This document shows, piece by piece, positions 1 through 10,100 of a stretch of DNA of 64,000 nucleotides. How positions within the stretch are numbered: the first letter of the stretch is position 1; each line of letters opens with the position of its first letter. The notes below the pieces were generated by a model. It was not told the origin of the DNA. It was given only the letters and a program-made list of their open reading frames with translations, and made no database searches. The translations under genes were made by a program, and so were the position numbers. This DNA comes from Alnus glutinosa (taxonomy: Eukaryota; Streptophyta; Magnoliopsida; Fagales; Betulaceae), in contig NC_084892.1 of assembly GCF_958979055.1 (NCBI RefSeq), positions 5,783,501 to 5,847,500 of the forward strand, read 5' to 3'.

Positions 1-254
1 TAATTGTTGCTTTGACATTTAAGACTCTTCTTGACTCTTAGGTAGAAAGTAGACTAAAGTCTAAATAGTACTTTGGTGGGGCCAACTACAAGAGTGCAAG
101 TTTGCAAGACAAAAATAAGTAGTAATTTTTTTGTTTTGTTTTAGCAGCCAACAGGGGCCAAGACAAAAATAAATAGTAATTTTTTTTTTTTTTTTTTAGC
201 AGCCAGCAGGGGCCGTGGCCCCTACGTAGGGGCCCTAAAAGAGATCCGCCCCTG
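1..254. mobile_element. right end of a hAT-like DNA transposon (left part outside window)
   Basis: The segment ends at 254 exactly where homology to the gypsy LTR (compare 12199 onward) begins. Read on the minus strand its terminus is CAGGGGCGGATC, which resembles plant hAT inverted termini. A roughly 60-bp unit (AGACAAAAATAARTAGTAAT, a T-run, then AGCAGCCARCAGGGGCC) is present twice in tandem between about 108 and 215. No coding sequence is seen. The hAT assignment rests only on the terminus; the other end and the predicted 8-bp target duplication (CTCATGCT, 255-262) lie outside the window. Confidence 0.45.
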
Positions 255-555
255 CTCATGCTAGTGTTCTGTTAATACTTAATCACTTATTAGTCAAGTT
301 CAAGAAGATACCTCCGAGACGATTGTAGTGTACTTTGACCAATCCTCCGAGGTGTAAATATCCGAGACATATTTGCTCCGATCAGACTAGGAGATCTCGG
401 AATATCTCGCATTGTTGCTGAGTTTGGTAGGTCCGAGGTGTTATCATACCGAGACAATTTTCTTGTACAGGGTCATGATGAATGTCCGAGATGTAACACC
501 GAGGTGACTCAAGGTTAGGATCCACGTGTCCTCGGAGTTGATTTTATCCCTAACA
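255..555 (-). repeat. 3' LTR of gypsy element 1 (partial)
   Basis: This matches 12199-12501 of the 5' LTR apart from scattered substitutions and a 2-bp indel. It ends in CCCTAACA, the reverse complement of the LTR start TGTTAGGG. It carries many CCGAG/CTCGG pentamers. The remaining roughly 490 bp of the LTR are absent from the window and are expected beyond the hAT-like insertion. Confidence 0.85.
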
Positions 556-1025
556 GTTACCCTCCTAATTCTCTAATTTCAAAAATAAATTGGAATTAAG
601 GGAATTATTCGTTGCCCGTGAACCTGTACTTTTTGAAAGCTGTCATCACTTTTGTCATAAATGCCGCACCTTTTTGAAAGTTTGAACGTTTGAACTTTGC
701 CGCTTCTTTTTCTCATAATGATGGAAGCCCACACGTTCCTGACGTCGCCGCCCTTTTGAAATCATGATGTGCTATTCTCGAGGTTGCGCCTTTTAATAAT
801 CATTTAATTTCTGGATTCGAAACGAACGCTCCTTCAGTTTTCGGAGATACTGAAATGATGGCGCCTCTTAACATCTTGGAAGCGTGGGGGGTATATTTAA
901 TGTTTCGACTGCTTTAACTATTCACCCTTTTAGATACTTCCATACTCTCTCACTATCCACCATTGTTGCCATCTTCTCGAATTTTTCCTTCTCTGAAACT
1001 TCCACTCTTCCTTTCTCTCTCTGAA
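556..1025 (+). promoter_or_regulatory. polypurine tract and putative promoter/5' leader of the antisense gene
   Basis: Directly inside the 3' LTR, the minus strand reads AGGAGGGTAAC and then TGTTAGGG, which is the polypurine tract. The rest of the stretch has no ORF. It holds a TATA-like GTATATTTAA near 890, about 135 bp before the antisense ATG at 1026. Element 2 keeps a comparable non-coding block between its LTR and the antisense ATG (52109-52538). A promoter role is inferred. Confidence 0.5.
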
Positions 1026-3638
1026 ATGGCCCCCAAGAAAGCTACCTCCAATATTCCCCCTACCTCACGGGCCCGAACCAAAAGGTCCGACGTCTCTATA
1101 GACCTTTCTCCCCTGGAGAGCAGGGTGGAGACCGCCCTCTTCGAAAGGCATGAAGGTGTACTATGGCTGAACTATGACATCCCTCCGATGGTGAGGATGT
1201 TCTATCAAACCCCAGGGGCTCGGGTTATTGATGACGGCGACGTCACTTTATTCAAAAGAATGTTCATAGCTGGACTCCGGCTACCCTTTCCGGAGATCGC
1301 CCGGGACTTTGTCCTTTTTTCTAACGGTTGCTCCTAGTCAGATCATGCCCAACGCTTGGAGATATCTATTTGCTTCCTACATCCTCTAAAGGCTAGTATT
1401 GAAGAAGGAGATGAAGATTCTTCAATTCTTGAACATCTATAGGCCAAGGCAGACTTCGGAGGGAATGATCGAGCTGTCTGTCTGTCACCCACTATATTCA
1501 TCAAACTTAAGAGCGGGTTGACCAACAACGAGTTTTGGGAGCAACAGATCTTTCGAGTATCTGGGGAATGGGAATGCCCCGAAGGTATGATTTTACCCGA
1601 GAACCGCAGGATGTCTCGGACCTGGCAATTGCTGCGACCTGACCAAAGCGAACCCCCTTCAATTAGTATTTCTGATCGGGAAGATGTTATAAAGATAAGT
1701 GACTGGTTTGTAGCTAGGGTTAAAGCCGAGAAGTTCGAGGAAATTGATTTTGATAACCTTGTGACCGAGGAAAATTTGAGGCAATTTCTTGGATATAACA
1801 TTCCGAGGAACAAGAAGACGATCACCAAAAGAGGAGCTGCTAAGAAAATAAGTGATGCCCCTCCATCTCCGAGGCCTGTCACCAAGAAGAGACCTTCTGA
1901 AAGAGTCGAGGAAACTCCCGAGGATGTTCCTTTTAGGAAGAAGCAGAACATTCCTCTGGCCGCCTCAAGTGCGAAGAGAACTTTTCCGAGGAGGTCCACG
2001 GCTGAAACCAACACTGAAGAGGGCTTAACGAGCTTTCGAGGTTTTGTTCCGGAAGTCTCCCCAGCCCGAGGAGCTGGTTCCCTGCCCCTTTTTGGCCTAA
2101 GAGATGAAACTAGCTCCGAGGCGTCACACCGAGGCTCAGACATTCCTCTCGAGGAAACCAATGCTGGTGCCTTTAGAACAACAAGTCCGGTGCCAGAAAG
2201 ATCAGAAGGGGAGGGTGAACCGATACCTGAGGCCCGTACCGTGCCAGCCATGAGCCGAGTGAAGCATGCGGCAAGGAAAAAGAAATTCGGTGCCCGAGAT
2301 TGCCTGGCAGAAATAATTTCGGAGGCTGAGCATATGTGGGGTAGGCCAGTCATAAGGCCCTCTGATGCTAAGGAGGTTTATTCCTCCGCAAGCGGGAGTT
2401 CAGAATAGGCCAGGTGCTAACCTTGAAGTAGGGGGCGCAAATCAGTCCGAAGCGACTCAACATCTTGAAGTGCCTGAAAGATCCAGAGTCAATACCGAGG
2501 CCAGCACTTCCGAGGCAACTCCACATTCCGAAGCTCCTGATAGAAACAGAGCCAACACCGAGGCTAGCACTTCTGAGGCAAGGCCTAATGAGTCTGAGGC
2601 AGCCCCGAATACGGAAGCTGCTCCTTCTGTGGGACCTAGCTCTTCTTCTAGATTTACAGCGGCCTTTGAAGTTTTGGGTAGAGGCCTTCCTGGTCATTCG
2701 ATGGAGGCCATCAAAATCCTAATCCCCGAAGGGTTCCTGGAAAATGCAAGGACTACTTCCCCTGAGAGAATTGCCCAAGGCATTCTTATCTCCCATTATC
2801 AGGTGAGCTTCCGAAAACGAACCCTTGTTTGAAACAAATTTAAGCACATTATTCTAAATTTGCATTTTTCTTTGTAGCTTCTGGTGAAGATGATGGCCCT
2901 CTGGCAAAGGTACGAAAATCGTCAAGAAGTGCAGCCCACTGCTCCAACTCCCGAAGTGCAGGCTCGACTTTCTAGGCTAGAGAAGGAAGTAGTAAATTTG
3001 AAAGCTCTCCTTCAATCCCGGGACGAAGAGCTTGCTTCTCAGGACTTAATTATATCCGAGGAGTGTTCCGCCAAAGCTCGTTTAGAAAAGGAAGTGTTTG
3101 AGGCAAATGAGTGGTATACCCGCTCTGTCGCGGGTCTTTCTACTGAACTTGACCGTGCGGATCAACTGGCCTGCGGGTCGTGCAAAACGAATGCTCCACA
3201 GCGTGCAAGAATGCTGAAAGGGCTGAAGCCGAAAAGGAGAAACTCTCGACCGAGATTGAAAAACTTGAGGCTGAAAGAGACAAAGCTGTAAAAGCCCATG
3301 ATCGGTCGGAGAGCCTGTTGATCAGGCTTAGAGCCAGGTATGACGCGGGCCAAGCCAAACTAAAGCGCTATCTGAAGCAACTGAGCTTCGTGCCATATCT
3401 TCGAGACCAGAGCTAGGGTCGGGGATTCAACTGGGGGTTTGACAATTTTAGAACTTTGGTGAAGAACCCTCAGTATAAGTTCGATCCTAAAACTGTTGGG
3501 CCGCTTCTAGTAGGAATTCCGGATGAAGCAATCCAAGAAATGGAAGACTTTGGTAAAGAATTCATGCTCGATGTTCCGAGTTGGGGTTCTGACACACCGG
3601 ATCCCCGAGATGATCCTCTCGATGACGTTGCGGACTAA
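1026..3638 (+). pseudogene. antisense additional ORF of gypsy element 1 (Transposase_28-like), decayed
   Basis: The gene begins MAPKKATSNIPPTSRARTKR, parallel to the antisense protein of element 2. The N-terminal globular part (GLRLPFPEIARDF, then PNAWRYLFASYIL) resembles the plant 'putative gypsy type transposon' domain (Pfam Transposase_28), recalled and not searched. A charged, low-complexity middle follows with repeated EAST/SEA motifs (about 2440-2600). An apparent 75-bp GT-AG intron lies at 2803-2877, then a long coiled coil (about 2940-3400) and an acidic C-terminus ending DPRDDPLDDVAD. Breaks are a frameshift near 1320, a TAA at 1387, a frameshift near 1490, one near 3180 and another near 3415. 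It is transcribed convergently to gag-pol. Its function is unknown; structural or regulatory roles in retrotransposition are speculation. Confidence 0.75.
2803..2877 (+). other. putative intron inside the antisense gene
   Basis: The intron starts CAG/GTGAGC and ends TTTTTCTTTGTAG/CTT. Removing 75 bp joins SHYQ to LLVKMM in phase 0, while read-through adds nine residues and then a stop. The T-rich tract before the AG fits a plant acceptor. A spliced gene running antisense within a retrotransposon must be expressed from its own antisense transcript. Confidence 0.6.
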
Positions 3639-3668
3639 GAGTTATTTCCAGGGCCTGAATTTTTCTTT

Positions 3669-3704
<36 letters not shown>

Positions 3705-3844
3705 TTTTGAAAATTCTTGTAACCTGTGAAAGATTTTATAAATCAAGAAAAGTTTATACCTTTCATACTTCAGTCCTCAACAATTTATGATCTTTCAATT
3801 TATTCTTTGTGGAATTATATCTTGTGATGACTATAATTCAGAAT
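3639..3844. other. 3' flank of the antisense gene with a long T-run
   Basis: There is a T homopolymer of about 33 bp near 3671-3703, followed by AT-rich sequence up to the tandem repeats. No gene is seen. Confidence 0.6.
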
Positions 3845-4433
3845 ATTCATATCCTTATCCTTATCCCTTCGGAAACCCCCAATCGAGGGGTTTCTTCCCT
3901 TGGTATCCTTTCTATAACCCTTTCGGGTTGTTCGAGGAAAGGAGCCGAGCGGATTCTTTCCTGGGTATCCTTATCCTTATCCTTATCCCTTCGGAAACCT
4001 TCAATCGAAGGGTTTCTTCCCTTGATATCCTTTTCATAACCCTTTCGGGTTGTCTGAGAAAAGGAGTCGGGCAGATTCTTTCCTGGGTATCCTTATCCTT
4101 ATCCCTTCGAAAACCCCCAATTGAGGGGTTTCTGCCCTTGGTATCCTTGCCATAACCCTTTCGGGTTGTCCGAGGAAAGGAATAGGGCGGATTCTTTCCT
4201 AGGTATCATTATCCCTTCGGAAACCCCCAATCGAGGGATTTCTTCCCTTGGTATCCTTTCTATAACCCTTTTGGGTTGTCCGAGGAAATGAGTCGGGCGG
4301 ATTCTTTCCTGGGTATCCTTATCCTTATCCCTTCAGAAACCCTCAATCGAGGGGTTTCTTCCCTTGGTATCCTTTTCATAACCCTTTCGGGTTGTTCGAG
4401 GAAAGGAATCAGACGGTTTCTTTCCTAGGTATC
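3845..4433. repeat. tandem hairpin repeat array, units 1-5
   Basis: Five units of roughly 100-125 bp contain the recurring blocks CTTATCCCTTCGGAAACC, ATAACCCTTTCGGGTTGT and GGATTCTTTCCTGGGTATCC. Each unit has two self-complementary sites. The first is GAAACCCC-N7-GGGGTTTC and the second is AACCC-TTTC-GGGTT. The array lies between the 3' ends of the convergent antisense gene and pol. Unit 6 continues at 6027 after the solo LTR. Confidence 0.85.
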
Positions 4434-6026
4434 TGATAAGCGTCAAATGTTGCACATTCAAGCCCCTTAACTTATATATGTTAATTCCTTAGCATTGTTA
4501 TTTGTTTGATTTTGTGTTGTTTTAATGTTTTCAGGTTTTAAATAAAGATGCAATTAATTCCATTAATTTTGGGCTTAAAGCACACTTTGAGAAGACCTAG
4601 AAGATATGTTTAAGCTTAACCAATCATAATAGAATACCTATATGATGTGGTTAAGGTTAATCAAATCAAATGAATGATTAAATCGAAATTTCTCCAACAA
4701 GAGTCAAAATCGGATTGGATTCAAATTTGGATTCTGCATATGTCTCAGTGTTTAGATCATAACTTTTGCGTCAGATATTGGATTACAATGAAATTGGTGG
4801 CGTTGGAAAGCTAATAAAATATTCAACAAATATATCAGAAATATCTTTTTTATAATTCGGACTTTTACTATGCCAAAATTGCCCCGCAATAAAAGACCAC
4901 AATTCTGGCCGAATTTGGAATCCATTTCCTACCTGGATTGAAGTTTCAATCTCCTACTTGGACAAGAAGACTCAAGAGACGATTTTTCGGGAATTCCAAA
5001 GGCTTCTAAGACTTGTGTGCTCCCTATAAATAGACCCCTAAGCTTCAAGAGAAGGTGTGCTTGGTGCTTGGTGCTTGGGCTTGTGCTTAGCTTTAGACAT
5101 AAATTCTTCTTGGAGGCCTGACAAGTTGAAGAGGAGAAAAACATGGCAGAAGGCCATCCCAGCACTACGATGAGCGGTTAAATTCCTAATAGGGTGTTGA
5201 TGTAGCCATTTTCAAGTAACAATGGTTTAATTGTATTTTAGTTTGGGATTTTCTCTATGCATGATGGTTGTATAACTGTGAGAATTGATTTTAATGTTTA
5301 TATTCAATCATTATGAATTTCTTATCTTGTCTTAGAAAGTCTTTTATAATGATTGAACTCAATCCTTCATATTTTTTGTGATTATGTGAATGATTGTTAT
5401 ACAACGGTTTTAATTGATATATGATCAAGAGGAATAGATAGACCATGCCTAGGGAAGACGAATTGTACTACACCCTAGTTTAGTGTAATTTAGGTAGACA
5501 GTCTGTGCCAACCGAAGATAGGTTATACTATTCCATTGATTGTGTGTATATCCTATTAAAGACGTAGTTAGTCCATGCCTAGGGAAGACGGGTCGTACCG
5601 CATCTTAGTGGTTAGGTGGACGGTCCGTGCCAACCGAAGATGGATTATACTTATTCTTTAGAGGTAATTTCTTGACTACTCGAGTGAGACGAGTCCTATA
5701 TCATGCATAGTATGAATTTTCCTTGTTAATTTATGATTGACCATTGTTATGCGGTGAGTGGTGAAATCAATCCCCTATTCTTAATCTCATCCCTACTATC
5801 TTTAAATTTATGTCTTTTACTTTTATGTATTTCTTTTTTATAAAACAAAAACCAAATCAAACATCTTTTTAATTAAGTTATATTTAATCTCGAAAAGCTT
5901 GATAATAATACATACGCAGTCCTTGAGGTTTGACACCCTCTATATAGCCTTATCCTACAAGGATTCGTACTATTGCGAGTGGTAATTTTATTATTGATAT
6001 ATTTTGGTAAACAAAAGACCACATCA
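4434..6026. mobile_element. solo LTR of another LTR retrotransposon, nested in the repeat array
   Basis: It runs from TGATAAGCGTC to GACCACATCA, and the 5-bp target duplication GTATC flanks it at 4429-4433 and 6027-6031. The length is 1593 bp with TG...CA ends, and no internal coding domains are present. It holds a diverged internal duplication (CCATGCCTAGGGAAGACG near 5443 and 5575). The duplication shows that a complete element inserted and then recombined to a single LTR. Confidence 0.85.
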
Positions 6027-6135
6027 GTATCCTTATCCTTATCCCTTCGGAAACCCCCAATCGATGGGTTTCTTTTCTTGGTATCCTTTCCATAACCCTT
6101 TCGGGTTGTCCGAGGAAAGGACTCGGGTGGATTCT
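6027..6135. repeat. tandem hairpin repeat array, unit 6
   Basis: This is the continuation of the array after the solo LTR, with the same CTTCGGAAACCCCC and ATAACCCTTTCGGGTTGT blocks. One base of the first stem is mismatched (G to T). Confidence 0.8.
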
Positions 6136-6215
6136 CAAACTTTCCATAATTTTTGAAACGGATCGGCAAACGATCTGCTTTATTGATGATAAAATTTGTA
6201 GAAAAAATAAAAAAA

Positions 6216-7560
6216 TTACATATAATATTTCTTCAAGTGTTCGGCGTTCCATGATCTTGGGAGCATCTTCCATGTCTCGGTCATCAGACGATAAGCCCCT
6301 TTTTGATGACATCTTACTACCTGATAGGGACCTTCCCATTTTGGTGCCATTTTTCCTTCTGTTGGATCTTTTGTCATTAAGCTCACTTTCTTGAGGACTC
6401 AATCTCCGACCTAAAACTTTCTAGGAACCACCATTTTATTGAAGTACCGAGTTGTCCGATTTTGATATGCTGCCCATATAACTTGAGCGTCGTCTCTTTT
6501 CTCCTGCAAAAGATCTAGGTGTAGCTTGACCTTTTCATCATTGAGCCTGGGATTGTAGTAAGCTACACGAAAACTCGGGGATCCCACTTAAGTTGGTATC
6601 ACAGCCTCGGTCCCATAGGTGAGTGAAAATGGCGTCTCGCCTGTCGGAGTTCTCCTTGTGGTTCGGTATGACCAGAGCACCTGTGGAACATATTCAACCC
6701 ATGCTCCTTTCTTCTTTTCGAGCTTTTTCTTCAATGTCCTTACCAGGGTCTTGTTTGTCGTCTCCACTTGCCCATTCGCCTGTGGACGCAGTACCGAGGC
6801 ATAGTAGTTTCAGATACGAAGTTTTGAACACCACCTCCGGAATGGTTCGCAGTCAAACTGCTTTCCATTATCTGTGACAAATGCATGTGGGATTCCAAAC
6901 CGACACACCACCGACCTCCAAAGGAAACTTGTGATATTTGTTGTGGTTATAGCTGCCAATGCTTATGTCTTTGCCCACTTGGTGAAATAGTCTACAGCCA
7001 CAACTAAGAACTTCTGACTCCCCTTCCCTACAGGCATTGGGCCAACAATATCCACCACCCACTTCGCAAACGGCCATGGAGAAGTAAGGGGAGTAAGCTT
7101 TTCAGGAGCTGTCTTCATAATTCTTGAGAATCTTTGGCACTTGTCACAATGCCTCACAACTTGGGCTGAATCTTTACTTACCGTAGGCCAATAATATCCT
7201 GCTCGAATGGTTTTTTGCGCTAGCATTCGACCTCCCGAATGGTTCCCACACACACCTTCATGGATTTCTTTCAGCACATACTCCGCCTCGACTTTGGAAA
7301 TGCATTTCAGTAAGGGTTCAGAGTATCCCCTTTTGTAGAGTACTTCTCCGAGGAGACAGAATCGAGTTGCTTGATTTTTGATCTTCCGAGCCACAGTCTT
7401 GTCTTGGGGTAATGACCCGTTTTTTAGAAACTGAATAATCTCAGTAGCCCATTCCGGTTCATTTGGTATTGTATCGGCCTCCATAATGTTAACCTTCGGG
7501 GTTATGGACGGCTCGGTCAAAATAATAATTTGTCGTTGTGAGGTCTCGATCTCCTCCTCT
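6216..7560 (-). pseudogene. integrase of gypsy element 1 (decayed)
   Basis: Reading the minus strand shows an HHCC zinc-binding region (EIHEGVCGNHSGG ... HCDKCQRF, about 7270-7120). The DDE core follows: D in KWVVDIVGPMP (about 7050), D in VTDNGKQF (about 6880) and E in NGQVETTNKT (about 6775). The C-terminal GPYQV-type region ends at HLKKYYM with a stop at 6216-6218. The reading frame is open from 7682 to 6963 and then breaks several times. No chromodomain is evident. It would have inserted the cDNA into the genome; this copy cannot make an intact protein. Confidence 0.85.
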
Positions 7561-7997
7561 GTTCCCGAAGCTATCTTTGAAAGCTCATTTGCCCGGGTAT
7601 TTGCCTCACGGGGTACCTTTGTGACAACAACCCTGTCAAAATAAGATTGGTAATGGCATACCTGTTCCAGATATCTGGACATTCAGTCTTCTTATGTGTC
7701 AAACTGTCCTTGAACTTGGCCCACCACTACCTGAGAATCACTTCAAATTTCAACGTTTGTCGCTCCCATCTCTCGAGACAGTGCCAATCCTGCTATCACT
7801 GCTTCATATTCTGCTTCGTTGTTGGTGGTGACAAAATCTAGTTTTATAACAAAACCGAACTCTTGGCCTTCGGGGTTCCTAAGGATGACTCCCACCCCGA
7901 TTCTGCCTCGTGCCGAGGATCCGTCTACATGCACAACCCAGGTTGATTGTTTGGGAAGTTCTTTCGCTTCGGGGACATTGTAGAATTCTACCAAGAA
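7561..7997 (-). pseudogene. second (archaeal-type) RNase H domain of gypsy element 1
   Basis: The minus-strand protein reads WVVHVDGSSARGRIGVGVIL, then TTNNEAEYEAVIAGLALSRE. This contains the first catalytic Asp (HVDGS) and the Glu of NEAEYEA. This dual RNase H architecture is a known hallmark of the Tat lineage. A stop interrupts the frame near 7740, after NVEI, before the expected SDSQ motif. Confidence 0.8.
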
Positions 7998-8127
7998 GTC
8001 TGCTAGAACCTGTCCCTTGATAGCTGTCCGAGGATGAAACTCAATGTCGAACTGTTCGAGTTCTATTTCCTAGTTGACTAATCTTCCTGAAAGGTCGGGT
8101 TTTTGCAAAATCTTCCTCATTGGATAT

Positions 8128-8484
8128 TTAGTTAAGACTCGGATAGCATAAGCTTGAAAGTACAATCTCCGAGCCGAGACGACCAAAGCAAATGCCAATT
8201 TCTCGATCTGAGGATATCTTTCTTCTGCTCCATGTAAAGTAAACTGATTTTTGAACTCCTCCGTCTTCTCTAACTAGAGCGGAGCTTATCGCTGAGCAGG
8301 ATACGGCCAGATAGAGATAGAGTATCTCTCCCTCTGTTGGGCGGCTCAACAATGGAGGATTCATTAGGTATTCCTTCAGCTTTCCGAATGCCCCATCACA
8401 TTCCTCACTCCATGTAAAAGCTTTTCTCAGAATTTTAAAGAATGGAAGGCACTTATCTGTTGATCGTGAAATGAATCGGTTCAA
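8128..8484 (-). pseudogene. RT connection / first RNase H-like region of gypsy element 1
   Basis: The ORF has FTWSEECDGAFGKLKEYLMN followed by PPLLSRPTEGEILYLYLAVS and a degraded continuation. This corresponds to the region after the RT fingers/palm in gypsy polyproteins, where the native RNase H begins. The C-terminal part is frame-disrupted. Confidence 0.75.
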
Positions 8485-9195
8485 GGCCGCAATTCTCCCT
8501 GTTAACTACTGGAGTTGTTTTGTTGTTCTCGGTGCCTGTATATTGAGGACAGCCTTGACCTTCTCGGGATTTAATTCGATACCCCTCTATGATACCATGA
8601 ATCCCAAAAATTTACCTGAAGAAACACTGAAGGCACACTTCATGGGATTGAGCTTCATTTCGTACTTCCTTAAAGTTTGGAAAGTCTCTCGAAGATCTTC
8701 TATATGTTTGGTTGCCTGGATACTTTTTACCAATATATTGTCTACGTACACATCGACATTTCTTCCAATCTGACCCCGAAACATCTTATTTACCAATCGC
8801 TGATAGGTAGCACCGGAGTTTTTCAATCCAAAAGGCATCATCCTATAACAGTAGAGTCATCGGTCTGTGATGAAAAAAGTTTTTTCCTGATCTGTCTCTT
8901 CCATGTAAATTTGGTTGTATCCCGAGAAAGCATCCATGAAGCTTAGGAGCTCATGTCTGGATGTTGAGTCCACCAATAGATCGATCAGAGGCAAGGGGAA
9001 GCTATCCTTTGGACACGCCTTATTCAAGTCAGTGAAGTCTACGCACATCCTCCACTTGCCATTATACTTTTTTACCAGTACCACATTGGCCAGCCACTCG
9101 GGGTAATCTACCTCCCGAATGAATCTCGCTTTTAATAACTTCTCTACCTCTTCTGTAATAGCTTGATTCCTCTCAGCGGCGAATGTCCTCCTCCT
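8485..9195 (-). pseudogene. reverse transcriptase of gypsy element 1
   Basis: Recognisable RT motifs on the minus strand are KWRMCVDFTDLNKACPKDSF (8990-9060), MDAFSGYNQI (8930), MMPFGLKNSGATYQRLVNKM (8780-8841) and the catalytic box VDVYVDNILVKS (about 8742). The expected YVDD reads YVDN, so the second catalytic Asp is lost through GAT to AAT. A stop after ITDR (8857) and another after GFMVS (8587) break the frame. Confidence 0.9.
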
Positions 9196-10100
9196 CTATT
9201 TCATTGGCCGATGATTTGGCTCCACATTCAGCTTGTGGACAATGACCGAGGGATCAATCCCTGACATATCTTCGTGGCTCCAGGCAAATACATCACTATT
9301 GCACCTTAAGAACGCCACCAGCTCTTCCTTCACATGTTGGGGGAGTTGTGAACCTATTCGAACCCTCTTCTTGGGATCACCCACTTCAAATTCCTCCAAT
9401 TCTTCCACAGGCTCCCTTAACGGTGATTGATATTTCTCTTCCTCCTTAGTCTTCTTACCCAGGCTGCACTTCTTTGGGGTATTTTTCAAAGATAAGTTGT
9501 AGCAACGTCTAGCCTCTCTCTGACCCCCCTTCACCACTCCGACTCCCTCTTCGGTCGGGAACTTCATACTGAGATGATGTGTCGAGGTAACAGCTTTCAA
9601 GTCATTGAGAGCTGTCCTTCCAATAATGGCGTTGTAAGCTAAAGCTTTTTCTACTATCAGAAATTTTACCATGATGACCTTTTGCCTCGGGTAAGTTCCT
9701 GCAGTGACATGGAGTTCAATTGATCCGAGAGGCACCATTTCCTCTCCGACGAAACACAGTAAGTGGCACGTGACCGGGATTACCTTCTCCAGCGGAACGC
9801 CCATATAGTCAAAGGCTGATTTAAACAGGACATCTGCAAAGCTTCCTGTGTCAACAAGGATTCGCCGAGTCTGATGGTTAGCTATTGTCAAAGAGACCAC
9901 GAGAGCGTCGGTGTGTGGAAGAGAAACTCCCGCATAGTCTTCGTCTGAAAACCCGATAATCACAGGATCATATTTTCAGGCCTTAGGGGGCTTTTGGACC
10001 GAATAGACTTCAAAATCATCTAGCTGCCTGGCATAAGCCTTCCGAGCCGAATTGGACTCTCCTCCACCTCTAAATCCTCCCGAGATGGTGTGAATGATAG
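9196..10100 (-). pseudogene. aspartic protease region of gypsy element 1
   Basis: The active-site motif RRILVDTGSFADVLFKSA lies near 9870. The family-specific stretches NAIIGRTALNDLKAV and HLSMKFPTEEGVG follow. The protein is closely parallel to element 2 (50252-50778). The open part ends at a TAG (HRPMK stop) where element 2 has CAG. Confidence 0.85.

Noticed and set aside
1343..2353. 336-codon ORF on the minus strand
   Set aside because: It is the reverse-strand shadow of the antisense gene, whose plus-strand protein is matched by element 2; the minus frame has no counterpart there.
3845..4433. CRISPR-like array
   Set aside because: Repeats are long, adjacent and lack unique spacers, and the context is a plant retrotransposon; it is a tandem repeat.
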